Notes under the pieces: model-generated
Database searches by the model: none
What the model saw: the letters and a program-made list of their open reading frames with translations, nothing else
Told to the model about the DNA's origin: nothing
Origin: Morinoia aosen
Lineage: Eukaryota; Arthropoda; Malacostraca; Amphipoda; Talitridae
DNA length: 64,000 bases
Direction of reading: 5' to 3'
Assembly: GCA_030386875.1 (NCBI GenBank)
Contig: CM059567.1
Location: 85,243,130-85,307,129 of the forward strand
Translations under genes and position numbers: made by a program
Part shown: positions 1 to 13,018 of the stretch, piece by piece
How the letters are laid out: the number at the start of each line of letters is the position of its first letter
Position numbering within the stretch: position 1 is the first letter of the stretch

Positions 1-2985
1 AATTCAATGATCAAAAGTTCTGATTGCGTTTAAGGCTATCCTTCTGAATTGACCAGCTGTTAGCTAAAATTTCTTAACTTTCTCACTCGTTCGGTTTTGT
101 GTGCAAGAGAACAGCTTAAAAAGAAGGCCATTCATCGTCCTAATTGTGGTCAGTCGTTGTGGCTCGGGCATGCAAAAAACTCATTCATCTCCTGAGTCAA
201 AAATCTCAATCTCATTTGTTTTCTCAACACTTCTTTTCTGAAGGGGGAGCTTATCTGCGGAGAAAACTTCTGTGTCAAGGATTTTATAGGCTCTGCTGTT
301 CTAATTTTTTCATTATTTTTTGGATTTAGCTCCTTTATTTTATTATTTTTAGGCTTCCCGGCCGATTCGACCATTGGTAACTTGAGTTTTCATGACGCTG
401 AAATAACCCATGATTCTTTAAATGATTCATATTTTAATGATCCGTATTAGTGGTTCCAGCCATAATTGGAATTCTAGGGGAAATAACTGCAATATTCAGA
501 GCAATACTTTGTTTAATATTCTATAGGTATGCAACATCTGTGGATAAATATTCGTCTATATTCGTGTGAACTTCATTTCTCGAGTTTTATGGCAAAGGAG
601 CTAAAGCTTCTTGTTTTTGTGTAACAAAGAAGCGTGCATGAATGATAGTTTGGGCCCATTTACAAATAAGGTTCTTGTCTGATCGTTTTAGATATCGTTT
701 TTCAATATTAGTTTGAGACGTTTGCCCATTTCCCGTACCATGTATTTTGGGAAAATATGCATTATGGAATCACTACCGTTTTAACTCTGTGATTCTTGGA
801 AGAAAAACTAGAACAATACCAATCGTGAATTCCTTCTGCTTCACCGTAGGACTATCGTACCTATTTTTTACTGCCATTTTTTAATTTTGCGTTAAAATCA
901 AAAGCGCACGCAGAGAACTTTTCACAAGATACGAATTTGCGTAGAAAATATAATTTGTAGGGTTCTTACATTGGAACTCCATCAGTAACATCGGCTCAAA
1001 GTCACCTTGAAAATTCAAACCAAAATTATAGCAGATTGCCGTGGAAATTTAAGAAATTATTACTCATTACCAAAAAAAAACAGATTTGTACTCGAAGATT
1101 ATTTCAAACAGACGTATACTTTGGAATGCACTTTTTTATTCTGTTTCGAATTTCGAATAAGCTGAATCCATTTCAAAGTTTTAAACTGAACGTATAAGAA
1201 GAAATATTACTCAGGACAGAGGGATTTGTGAAAAACCATTTCATCACACCTGCGTGAACGAGTTCATAAATTCAATTTCGCTCTGACATGCACTTCAATT
1301 CTTTTTTAGCTTTCCATGTTTCATTGTGTTTTCTGAAATGTTTTCAGTTCCAACAGAATTCTTATTTCACACGATCATGGTACATTACGGCAGACTGAAA
1401 CTCATGTGAGCCAAAACTGCCCACACGTTCATATAGATATGAAATTATTGCTGTGGCTGAAATTCTCACGTGATGGATGCAATTAAACGAGTGTTTGTGC
1501 TGCGTCGTACATGTAGGTGTGAGTGATTACTTCTCACATTTACGAGTTGAGTATGACTACTGTCTCCCACATGGGAGAGTCAGGAAAGGATTCATATTAA
1601 ATGACATCTTGTGAATCACTAAAAAGAAGGAACATTTTGAAACATTTGTGTGGTGTTTATGACTGAAAAGAAAAATTGAAATAATGGTTGAATTATCACT
1701 TTTAAATAAGTCCTACATCAATGTTTAATGTCAGTCTGCGACCTGATGACATGATAATCATAGTCATGTTGAGAGCAAACCGTGGATGACAATCTACGCA
1801 TATTTAAATAATCTGTGCCGCTCGGAGTAGAAAGCTTGCGTATAAAATAACAAAAGGTAACTTCGATCGAAACATTTAATCATGTAAGTTTAACATTTAA
1901 CTCATAAGGAAGCGGTTTCTTGCAGTGCTAAATTTCTTTCTCTAAATTTCACGGCTAAGAATTGGTCAGAATAGACAAGAAAAAAGTTGTGTTGTTCTTA
2001 AGAGAGCCAATATAATCATTTATTTCTAAATACTAACGCTTGATTCGATAATCGATTCAGCTCATACGACACTCCAAAGACGGAAGTTGGAAATTTTATT
2101 TTCGTTACTATTCATTCAACAGAGTTTGGTGGCGATGTGATGACCAAGTTCACTGGCATAAATGAAGGAACTCTTAAGGCTCTCTATCTTTGAACAGAAA
2201 CGGTACAAAATTTTACCAAGGTATGCTAATTTTACACTGCTTTCAGAGTGCGCTTTGTATGTCCGTGTAATGCGGAAAAATAACACCAGAGATTTGCACA
2301 ATTCCTTGCCCAATAAGAAGTTTGGCCCTTTGTAAAAACGAGTAAGTCGAGTAACTTTGTTTGCAAATTTCAGCCGTTTCTTCAGAAAGAAACGGAGGAG
2401 TTATAATAGCGTCATAATGCCAAATTATATCATTGTGGAGAATATTTAAATTTTTGATTACTTTACTTTGTGTCGAAATAAAGTAAGACATTTTGGTTAC
2501 GGTACAGTTTCAATCCTTCACGCAGTCACAGCCCTGGTGATTGGGTTTTCTGACAAAATTTTCTTTTATTTATCTCTTATTTTTGGTATACTCTCAACTG
2601 CTTGTTTGTCGAATTTATTTACTTATACTTTTTATTGATTTTTCTATATGCTTCTACTAACACAAATAACCACTGAAACCTCTTTTGTAGCTGCCACTAC
2701 TTTGATTATTGCAATGATGTCAATAATTCTTCAAACGATGCATGTTTACTACTTTGTTGGCTGTAATGATATAAAGGCGCTTGTGCTTGATTTTGTAACG
2801 CCTTCTGCACGATTGAGTTTAAGCTCATGAAGAGCTAGCAAACCTATATTACTACTAATGTTAATGCCACTACTATTTTCATTACATTCGATAGATATAA
2901 TTCGATTCAAATTCTAAGCTTTAATTGTTTTTACTTTTATCTGGAGACTGTGTCAAAATTTCTAATACTTGTTATTTCATTTTAG
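1..2985. other. no supported gene
   Basis: AT-rich DNA with only short chance open frames on both strands. Two overlapping minus-strand frames at about 2,116-2,491 match nothing I recognise and have no splice or promoter context. I see no repeat array, RNA gene or transposon end here. Confidence 0.5.
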
Positions 2986-3054
2986 GTGCTGGGCTGGAGA
3001 CAGCATTGACGGCAACCGTCTCTTTTCACCGTTCAAAATCTTCCCAACCCTAAG
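2986..3054 (+). CDS. candidate internal exon, 69 nt
   Basis: This is a possible internal exon of an unknown gene. A T-rich tract ending in TTTTAG precedes it, and a donor of the form AAG|GTAAAA follows at 3,055. Only the second frame is open: one leading base, then codons for CWAGDSIDGN and RLFSPFKIFPTL, with two bases left over. The other two frames contain stops. GC content rises inside the borders. I do not recognise the protein and found no phase-matched partner exon nearby, so this could be chance. Confidence 0.3.
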
Positions 3055-6000
3055 GTAAAAATAGTTCTATTTCTGTAGAAATTTCATAGGATGTTGATAT
3101 TATTGTATCGATTACATCTAAGGCCTGTGAAAGAACGACATAGATTTGTCGGCCACTATGATTCTGAAGTAAAGTAATCGATACATACAATCAATGTAAA
3201 TAAAATCTACAGTTAAAAGAAACAAAAATACGATGGACTTATCAACTGTGCGTTCAGACGTAGCTGCTCTGATATAAGCAAAATGGAAAAATATCGTAAA
3301 AAATAACCAAGGTTGTTGGTTTTTTCTATCGTGCCAATTAGCTGTGAATGGTATTCCTATCTGAAACCTCGGCTGCTGTTATACTTATTACACTAAAGTA
3401 ATTTTATTCATTCCAAATGGAGAATAGTCGCACAACTTTATCAATTTGGTTGAGCTTCGAACACAAATATTTTCGTTTCAACATTTGAGGGATGATATTA
3501 TGTATTATTTCGAGTGCTTATTTCGTTTAATCATGGAACATAAAGTTTGTTTTAGCAGTGCATTTTTGTCTTTTTTTCTAAACGTCACTGGAAGCACATT
3601 CAAGCAATGTCCGTTTTTATTTCGCACAGTTTTCTCGACAGATCTGTTTCAGAGGAACTGCGCAATTTATGACTCGGTAGCCCTGTTGTAGACTGGAATA
3701 TCTTTCGCCTCTGCATGTTGGTGTGGCGGACGGACTTCCATTGAATGCGGTTTGTTTCCATGTTCTGCGCGTGTATGACCAGTTTTCTTTTTCAAAGCTT
3801 GGCGAACAGGGTTTTTCTCGTGTTTTTATCGTTAATTCTAAACTTGCGACGCGTGTGTTTGTACACTGGCTAGCTACCTGACAGATGGAGATTCAATGAA
3901 GCCATAGACACGTCATTCATTGTCAGCAAATACCTTTTTTTCTAAATAATTTTCTCTGGTTTCTTATCTATTAAATAATTTTCACGAAATGCTGCAAAGA
4001 AGTTTACTGTCTCAAAGAGATATATTTTCTGATATTTTTCTGCATGTCCGCATTAATGGCTGAAACTTTGCTCTCGTGTTGTCAGCTTTGTTCTTTTTGG
4101 AGAAAGTGATTTTGACAGTCTGGCCCTTCCTAACCAATGAGCTGATGTCGTTATGATCGAGCGTCAGTTCAATTAATTAATTAACGTGTTTCTTGTTATA
4201 TCTAAAATCTTTATGAAGTAATTGTTGTAGAATGGTTGGGGTTGTATTATCGGCGATGAAATGTCGATTATTTTCTGTGTAAGAATACGACATTCTTTCG
4301 TCCTTGAGGTCTGAAATATCTACGTAAGTTATAAATAGTTAATTATGGTCTTAATGGCAATCACGAATTAATCAGCCGTGTTTCAGTATAAGGTTGAGAA
4401 CGAAGATACTGAAAAAACGTCACACGTAGAAGTTTAGGTACAAAATAAGCTATCGTAGAAAGAAACTTACGTAAAAAATTCGCTGCAATACCAAAACTTA
4501 CGATATTGGATGCACTTCACCAAAGTGTAAGAACTGTGAAGCTGGTCAGTTTTCCCAGTCGTTGGATGCTCGATATGCTTCCATTGATAAGCCCGAAGCA
4601 AAAAAATCGGACAGGGAAACCTTGAAAACTGTATATTTCTCATTTTGGACCATATCATCAATATTTGATCGTTGATATTTCTGGAGTGAAAGCATACTGG
4701 GGATGAGTATCTTTGTTCTCCCGAGCTGAAGTGAGAAAAATGGTGTCAAATATCGAGCAGGAATTGTTCATACCCGTGTGGTCGAGTCTTTCATTTCAGG
4801 AAAAATACACTAACATTTACTGAGAGCAAAAAAGTAATTTTTGTTGCTAAATACTTAATTATATTAGCAAAAAACTATGTTTCAATTTTGGAATTTATCG
4901 CAGGTAATTTTTAGAAATGGAGCCCAACAACACGGGCCTGATGGTTGTCTGAACGTGTTTCACTAAATAATAAGAAGTGAATGATATAGGAGTGTTTTAA
5001 AAAGTAACTTGCAATGCGTAAAGGGCCTCCCATTGCATAAAACGTTTTTGGCGCATTCTGTGAGAAATGATCACTATGAAATACTGATGAGTGAAAAATT
5101 TGAACAGTGATCACAAGTGGTTTAACAAGACATATTTGTCTTCGGAAAATAACCCTCGTGTGTACGAGGGCGTTTTATTTAAGCGTTTATCCTCAGCAAG
5201 TAAAGTTTACATTCCTTTAAAACATTAAAAGAGCATCCAATAAATTACCGGTAACAATTCTAAAATAGAATTCTATTATTTACACTCGTTCACTCATAAC
5301 TTCATGCGTTTTCATAGAATTAATTGGAGTTCGTTAACTCTACTTGCTTCTCATGGATAAATTTTCACACATCTGAGTGAGTGTCCTACGGTCGTCCAGA
5401 GAAATCTTGGGACGTAAGGATATATCCTCTTTGATCTCCTGTTTAAGCGATTGGGAAAGGGAAATCACATATTCACGTTTTAAATGAGGAAAAGTTTTCC
5501 ACTGAAAAATTCATTGCTTTCAGTATTTTGCACAGAGCATAATTCTTCACAAAAACCTCATGAAATTTGTCATTTTTTCTCCAACATTATGGAATTTATC
5601 GTTACATCTGCGACATCAGTCGTTAAAATCGAAACATTCGCGCGGAATGATACTGTATCATGTTGAGCGTGTCTTGTTGGAGCATGTATGTGGGAATTCC
5701 TGCCCATTAAGAAGAAAAGTGTACGTCCATACGTTGATTGATGGTGTGCATTTGTGATACACTCATGTTCAGGTGTGCACAAGCTGGCTCATAAAATCGT
5801 GTCGGTTGATAGTCGAATTTTTTTCTCAATATTATATACTTGTTTCGGTATAGGATTTATAATGAAGTGTTGTCAAAAAAAACTTTTCATGCTGTTTTAC
5901 AATTAAATATCAATTAAGTAATTTCTAACCATGTTCACTGTAATTACTGCACTTTTACATCATCGATTCACAAGAAGCAAAGTATCTTGTTTTTCGAACT

Positions 6001-9000
6001 CCATCGTTGAACTGTTAAGTTAATTATGCAGCGAGTTTTCAACATTGATGACAAAAATTCGTTCTCTCGAATAACATTTATCAAAATCTTCAGTCATAAG
6101 CCAGCGCTGCCGTGGATTATTTTTCCAAGGTATTGCCGTTGGCTGACTGCCGTTTCCAGAAATAGCATCTATAAATTTTTAAATCGTCAGACGAAAACTA
6201 ACTCAACGTCATCATATATGTTTTGTGTCGCAACAACAGATATCTGTAACAACTGATGTCTGTGCATTCCCTGTTTCCATCAAAAATCACCCATCTGATA
6301 AGTATTACGATATTCTTCGTTTTATCACCAAACATTTGAACGATTTAAATTCCGCACGACGCCGAGATTGGAACCTCGATCCTGTTGCCCGCGTTGCACT
6401 AAATTCCCTTGAAATTCTCCTTTAGCCGCCTTCCATAGAATGCTAATAAGCTCTTTCTGAGAAAGGTCTACATCGAAAGTCGGTCTTTATGAAAACTTCT
6501 TCTCCATGTTTTTACGGGACTAATTCATGCGGAGAATTAGCAGCCGGAAAGTTTGTCGTTCAAAAGGATACGCTGTAACAGAGTTAGCATGTTTGATGAC
6601 CGGTTTAACATTTTGCAGAGAATTGCTTCAAAGTTCACAGTCCCCTACGTCGCAAAAGAAGTAGTATGGTAAAATAATTACCATACGAGAACTATGGACA
6701 AATAAATGGGTGTTTTTGCCGTTTCAGAAGCCTCCTTTTTTCTCTTCTCATTATACTGTCGATCATAACGTAACTCGACATATAGACTACTGTAAACCTT
6801 GTCTCTTACCAATGAAATTAGTCCCTCTTATCTTAAGTTATTCACATCATGATTCGAGCAACGTAAAATCGAAAACTTGGGACTAACTCTCATCGATTAA
6901 ATTCATGTTCGTATTACATAATTTGCAACTCGAGTATCAACTGTACGTCAGTGTTCAACGAGAAACGATATTGTGTACAGTGAAGTTGAAAATGCGAACA
7001 TGCGCTAGGTGGTAGTTTTTAATGCACAAAAGGTAATTGTGTTATAATCATTCGTTATGTGCACACAGTACCCATTCAGCGAACTAAAAAATGTTGTCCT
7101 TTTGTGCAAAAAACTAAGAGAAGTTGGGTTTGGGGTAATTGTCCAATATCGTTGGAGCAATGATTTTTTCTCTAGTTCCCTGTAGCACTGTATGCTAAAT
7201 GGACTTGCCATTAGGTCACGTCCTTGTTTTTGAAGAAAGTACTTAGAAAAAGAGTAACCTGATCGTCAGCACATCAACGAGTTGTGGTAGAATTTATCAT
7301 TAAGAAATGAAAGGTAGGTTAACATTTTTTTAGTATTCCAAACATATATGAGAGGTACGAGAAAATCCGTGAATGCTTCACTGATTACTTCTATCGCCGA
7401 GTCTCCATTGATCAAGAGCCTGCTGAAAATGGCTTTCTTTTTTGAATAAATTTTTAAACTACAGTGTGCTAGTAAGATTATAGTTAAAAAAAAAACCGCG
7501 AAAATATGCTGTTTGTTTTTTAAGATGCATCACCTCGTATGTCAATAATAGACGACTTCAACTTGAATATGTGTACATTCTCAGAATCATTCATTAAAGT
7601 TTAAAACATAATTCAAAGCTTATTTGTAATAATGACTTATGAACAGTCTTATAATGTAGTATGGTGCAAGTGCACATGCGTGAGGCATGACAAAAAGAAG
7701 TTGTTTTGAAAAACACGAGTGCGATGGAATCACACAGAATATTCAGAGAGTAAAATTAACTCCCTGCAAAGCACAGTGCGATCAATGTGGTCATCTAACA
7801 CACAACAACTGTGAGCAGAACGTAAGAATTTACATGAAATAAAAGATTGAGCCAAGAGTGATGTTACTCTGCGAAATTATTTGGAAAGAGTTCTCATGAA
7901 ATAATTCTGACATCAATATTGAATGCTATGTTCACAAATTCGAGCTAGAAGATTGAGCCTGACCTGGGGAATCGTCATTTTTGCTAGAGTTTATTGACGG
8001 ACCTCGAAATAACGGAATTGATTTACCTTTTTTGAGTTAAATAAATAAACGATCTGGTTCGCATGACCAGCTAAATATTCCTTCTTCCAATCATTCTACA
8101 GAATGTTCTCATTTCTTAACTTTCCTTTTGTTACGAAACGAAAATTGTCTACAAATAAACATCAACCATCGTTAGTTTTGAAGAGGAGCAAAATTAATTG
8201 ATTACATGCTGCTAGGAATCATAAACAAAAAAAATAAATAAGGAAATATAGGATGTGAGTCAAGCAACGATAAACTTGTAAAGGATAACCAAAATCTTGA
8301 AACATTTGAGGCATGCCCTGAAATATTCAATTCCTCGAACTCAAAAAGTAATTTCTGCATTTTAAAATAATGTAACGTTTTCAATTCTATTTAGTTTTTG
8401 TTAAATCAATTTCATATAAGCGACGTCTTATTTGTTCGACTGAACTTCTTTAGCTGGTTTTTAATTAGAACATATTTATCCTCTACATAAGCCACATTAC
8501 GCAACAAGTGACTTCTGGTTTCATGGCAATGCGCGCCTCAACTAAGATGTCATAGGAGGTCATTCATTTTGTTTCGTAAGCACACGCATGCAAGAGGTTT
8601 CAAGTCAATTCATGGCACGAGCATGAACTACGGGGTATCCAATGTTCACAAGGACACGATTTTTTTTATTATTTTTTGAGGGAGGTCCATCGAAACGACG
8701 TCCGTCCATTGCAGAAGACAGCGTGTAGGAGACACAAACGACACACTTCGTCAGACTCCCTCCCGCCGCCGGACGCTGGCCGCCTCTCGTGCTCACGAAG
8801 CGTTATCATCAACGACTGCAAATCGCTGGACACGGCCTACAACACTAATGATAATGGCTAATAATTTAACATGAACTGCAAATAGAAAGACCGCTTTACG
8901 CCCAGAAAAGAAATTTATTGGAGCGTTGCAGTTAGGACATGAAAACATGCATGGCATGTGTGTGGTACAGGCTCGATGTTGTAGCTGATAATATTTATTA

Positions 9001-10394
9001 GCCAAGCAAGTATTGCCAAGAATGCTTGCCTGTCTCCAATTTCGCGGTAGCTGATCAAATAATATTTTTCCTTTGCAATGAACCAATTAATGAAGTTTTG
9101 TGCTTCTAAATTCAATGGAAATGAAGGGCATTCTGAGAAGTGTTAACTAAGTGTTTAAGGCATCCTCTGTGATAAAATTTCGAGTGTAAGCACTTTCAAG
9201 CGACCATGCTTGGCACACTCAAAACTCAAAGCCAAATTAATTTGAACTATGAAGAAAATCTGCGCTTGTGGCAGACATAGATCAATACCAATATTCAAGT
9301 AAAGTAAGATTTTAAAGTAAGTGTCCTGTTCAACACCAATCGTTCAACTGAGGTTCAGGTGTGCAGGAAAGCATGGCTTTTACGAAAAAAATCAATACTT
9401 CAAAGGTGAAGTGCTTGAAGTTCCGAGGAATGTTGACAGCAGCTTTTACGCTGGACTAAACTCCAAAATGCAGCCTTTGAATTCACTCACAATGTCTCTA
9501 GACTTTAACAATTTATACCGAGGATTAAAATGGACACGTATTTGTAGTGAACGATGGAATGACTACATTAGTGACACGAAATTTTTTTGATTTTCCAAAT
9601 GTGTTGGAAATGAGCCTTCAACTGCATAACAACCTACAAGTTCAATCTTTGACTGAGCGTTACTTGACAGCACGTCTCTGTTGAGAGTTCTTTTATGTCA
9701 CTGAAATTCTTTTTTATAAAGAAATGACAAAATTTCGTTGAGATGTTATAGAACCAAAACTGATGTTCACCATTGCATACGTTCTGTATAAGATGGTATC
9801 CGAGCGTGAAAAAAGACCTACAGAGTGCATAAATCTTCCAGAATATATTTTAAACTCGTTTATGACAAAATATTTCAGTACCTCACCGTGATGAAGACAT
9901 TGTTAAGAAATTAGTTTTACATAGCGCTGTGGCATAGCTGAACGATAGGATGCGAGCTATAGAACAGTTCCTGCGTGAAAAATTAAGTAAGCCGGTGACA
10001 AAGTTTGAAAAATCTCCTCAATAAACATAAATTTTTCTCTCTCTAAATCCTAACGATTAACAAATGATAAATGCAATTTTCTATATTTCCTGCCGATTTT
10101 AAAATTTCAGGCTCTGTTTCGACCTTTATGACCTCAGGATTTTAGAGTACTTACATATTTTCATACCCTTTAAAAATAGCAAATAGATAAATAGATGGAA
10201 ACCTCTTCATGACCAGGCCTATTTATTTCATACCTATATTTTGCATATATTTTTATTTTTTTTTAAATACTTTGTTCTTTCCTCTCATGATATGTTTTAC
10301 TACCAGCTATTCACTCTACTTATTTTTTTCATATCAGACATCATGATCTGTTTTTTGAGCTGATGTTGGAGCGGGACTTTGAAACATTCTTTTA
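3055..10394. other. no supported gene
   Basis: AT-rich sequence with many short frames of no recognisable product. A more GC-rich patch lies at about 8,640-8,860 and is open on both strands, but it has no recognisable motif or splice sites. A tRNA-like T-arm fold is visible on the minus strand near 6,358-6,400, but no complete cloverleaf. Frames at 8,793-9,086 (minus, 97 codons) and 9,321-9,590 (plus, 89 codons) are unassigned. Confidence 0.5.
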
Positions 10395-11075
10395 GTAAAT
10401 AAAAACACCAAGGCTGCTACTCTCAAAGTCAACATTATTAAACTTATTTATTGACGTCAGATATTGAAAAGTAAACGTTTCGAGCACCAGGCTCTTCATC
10501 AGTACAAATTGTCTGAAATGAACAATACAGAGATGAATAGATAAAAATATACGGGAAATAAGCACAGAATGAAAGAAATGCTACTATTGAAATCAAGAGG
10601 AAACTATGTACGAAGGGTGGGCACTATTAGTTTCATTAAGAGGCGGCTTAAGTTTAAAAATGTATAAGGACTCTGAAATTCTTAAATCACTCTGATGGCT
10701 AACTGAAGCTAAAATGCTAAAATTACTGTTCTGCACCCTGGAGCCACACTGTTCGCCATGGAGGCGCACCGAAGAGTGAGGGGGGTGGGCAAGAATCCCT
10801 CCAGTTCGGCTACTATGTCCAGCATGCTCCGCTACTCTGACGCCCAAAGTTCTTCAGGTCGAACCTACATAACTAGATGCACATTGTGCACAACGAAATT
10901 CATATACAAGAGAGCGGCGCATGCTGGAAAGTAATTTATCTTTGTAGTTGAAAAGTGTACATGCGGTAAATTTGTTTGTAAGAATAATTCTAAAATCAAC
11001 ATCAGGTATATATGAGTGAAGAATTTTGACAAGCTCTGTTCTCATTTGTTCAGGTTTAGGCCCAAAGTATAAGAA
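10395..11075 (-). repeat. left inverted arm of Penelope-like element
   Basis: Read on the minus strand, this arm repeats the end of the element: part of the linker before the endonuclease, the GIY-YIG region, the C-terminal tail, the 3' untranslated part and the hammerhead-like motif. The endonuclease frame shows CAQCASSYVGST, a TGA stop, then RTLGVRVAEHAG and SSRTGG. It keeps 19 bp near 10,790 that the right arm has lost between short CTT repeats. The stop here replaces a Cys codon that is intact in the right arm. Confidence 0.85.
10453..10510 (-). ncRNA. hammerhead-ribozyme-like motif (left arm)
   Basis: On the minus strand the order is CTGATGA (10,496-10,502), a stem II of GAGC/GCTC with a short loop, then GAAAC (10,477-10,481). 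A downstream ACGTC (10,453-10,457) can pair with ACGT after GAA to form a 4-bp stem III and leaves C as the cleavage-site base. The sequences either side can form a weak stem I with a mismatch at its base. One extra A lies between CTGATGA and stem II. Minimal type-I hammerheads in Penelope-like terminal repeats are established. Whether this copy cleaves is not known. Confidence 0.6.
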
Positions 11076-11126
11076 GAAAGGACTCTTTTAGCCTTCGGAC
11101 TGGATTTCTGCCTTCCTGTCTTCCAT

Positions 11127-12331
11127 TTGGACTTTTATAAATATTTTTTACCCTGGGAACGAATGTTTGACCGAATGAAAATTTTCAGTCTCACTGCCAC
11201 TTTGAAGCCAGATTTTTTGAAGAAAGTCCAATCAATTTCTCATATGTATTTTCATGGTTTCAAGTCCTACAAAGTATTTTTCCATATTTCTAAAAAATTA
11301 GATTTTAAGATTCTCAAGAAATTAGCTGCCAACAAAGCTGTTATCATCTGTAAGCCTGACAATGGGAATGGAATTGTGCTTATTGACAAGTGTGTTTATA
11401 CTGATGTAATGGAGAGTATTATTTCTGATCCTACTAAATTCTCTGTTATTTCTGAACCTATTGAAACATTCTCACGTAAATTTAAAGATAAAATTAACAA
11501 TTTTTTGCGGCTACTCAAAAATAAAAAGCTTAAAGCTGATGATCTTTACCAAAAAATTTACATTTCTGGATCAGAACCAGGAATTCTTTACGGACTCCAT
11601 AAAATTCATAAAGCAAATTTTTGACTAATTTTCCATTCCGTCCAATATTTGCCGCTTATAATACCGCTAGTTATTAACTGGCAAAGTTCCTTGTACCAAT
11701 TTTATCACTTTTTACTGTAAATGATTACTCGGTGGATGATTCTCATACTTTTGCCAACAGGCTAAAATTATTCACAAATGCTGAAAAATACCACATGGCT
11801 TCTTTTGATGTAGAGAATCTTTTCACAAATGTTCCCATTTTTGAAACCGTAGATATATGTGTAAACCTTTTATTTACCAGCCCGTCTTCCACTGAGATTG
11901 GCCTAACTCGTTCCCTTTTTAAAACCTTGTTGCAGCATTTTGTTTTAAATTCGTTCTTCTGTTTCAATGTAAAATTTTATAAACAGGTCGATGGATTGGG
12001 TATGGGCTTGCCACTCGGTCATACCTTTGTAAATATTTTTATGTGCAACCATGAGACCAAATGGCTGGCTGATTGCCCCCTTCAATTTCGTCCTATATTT
12101 TATCAGAGATATATCGATGACACTTTTATGCTCTTCCACGACTCGTCCCATTCTGCCCAATTTCTTGATTATTTGAATTCAAAACATAACTATATCAGGT
12201 TCACTGTTGAACCAGAGGTCGGTAGCAAAATTTCATTTCTAGATGTCTTAATTACTAAACGCGACGGAAATTTCTTAACTTCTGTTTACCGAAAACCTAC
12301 TTTCACGGGACTCGGTACTAGTTTTTTTTAA
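11127..12331 (+). pseudogene. Penelope-like reverse transcriptase (frameshifted)
   Basis: The first piece (11,127-11,624) has the N-terminal block of this family, including KPDNGNGIVLID and PGILYGLHKIHK. A frameshift and stop at about 11,622 precede the second piece (11,732-12,331). That piece shows FDVENLFTNVP, GLGMGLPLG, then the catalytic box RYIDDTF at about 12,107-12,127 with both aspartates intact, and FLDVLI and SVYRKPTFTG. The piece then shifts frame in a T-run at 12,322-12,330. The enzyme class copies element RNA into DNA at the nicked target. The gene is disrupted at two or more places and cannot yield a full protein. Confidence 0.85.
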
Positions 12332-13018
12332 TTTCACACCTACTCTCTTCAAAATCAATAGCGTAAAAACCCTGTTACATAGAGCTTTCAAAATATGTTC
12401 AAATTACCATTTACTTCACAATGAATTCTCTTTTTTGTATAATTTGTTCGAAAATACTGTTTACCCTGTTGGATTAGTTCAATCTTTGACAAAACGTTTT
12501 CTAAATTCCAAATATAGTTCACCCGCTAATCTTGGTGATAGTACAAGGAAGAGATTATACTTACCTTTTTTATACTTTGGGCCTAAATCTGAACAAATGA
12601 AAACAGAGCTTGTCAAAATTCATCACTCATATTTACCTGATGTTGATTTTAGAATAATTATTCTTACAAACAAATTTACCGTAGGTCCTCTTTTCAACTA
12701 CAAAGATAAATTACCTTCCAGCATGCGCCGCACTCTTGTATATGAATTTCGTTGAGCACGATGTGCATCTAGTTATGTAGGCCCGACCTGCAGAACTTTG
12801 GGCGTCAGAGTAGCGGAGCATGCTGGACGTAGTAGCCGGACGGGAGGGATTCTTCGGTGCGCCTCCATAGCGAACAGTGTGGCTCCAGGGTGCAGAACAG
12901 TAATTTTAGCATTTTAGCTTCAGCCAGCCATCAGAGTAATTTAAGAATTTTAGAGTCCTTAAACATTTTCAAACTTAAGCCGCCTCTTAATGAAACTAAT
13001 AGTGCCCACCCTTTGTAG
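12332..13018 (+). pseudogene. Penelope-like thumb/linker and GIY-YIG endonuclease
   Basis: After the T-run frameshift the frame continues to FNYKDKLPSSMR and VYEFR. A TGA then stands where the left arm has a Cys codon, followed by ARCASSYVGPT, RTLGVRVAEHAG and SSRTGGI. This is the CxxC-linked GIY-YIG nuclease of Penelope-like elements, in which YVG is the second half of the motif and R...EH the next catalytic block. A 19-bp loss near 12,852 shifts the frame. The tail motif FKLKPPLNET then leads to TAG at 13,016-13,018. Confidence 0.75.

Noticed and set aside
6358..6400. tRNA gene or tRNA-derived SINE on the minus strand
   Set aside because: Only a T-arm-like fold (CGAG, TTCCAAT-type loop, CTCG) is present. 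A-box spacing is far too short and no acceptor or anticodon stem forms.
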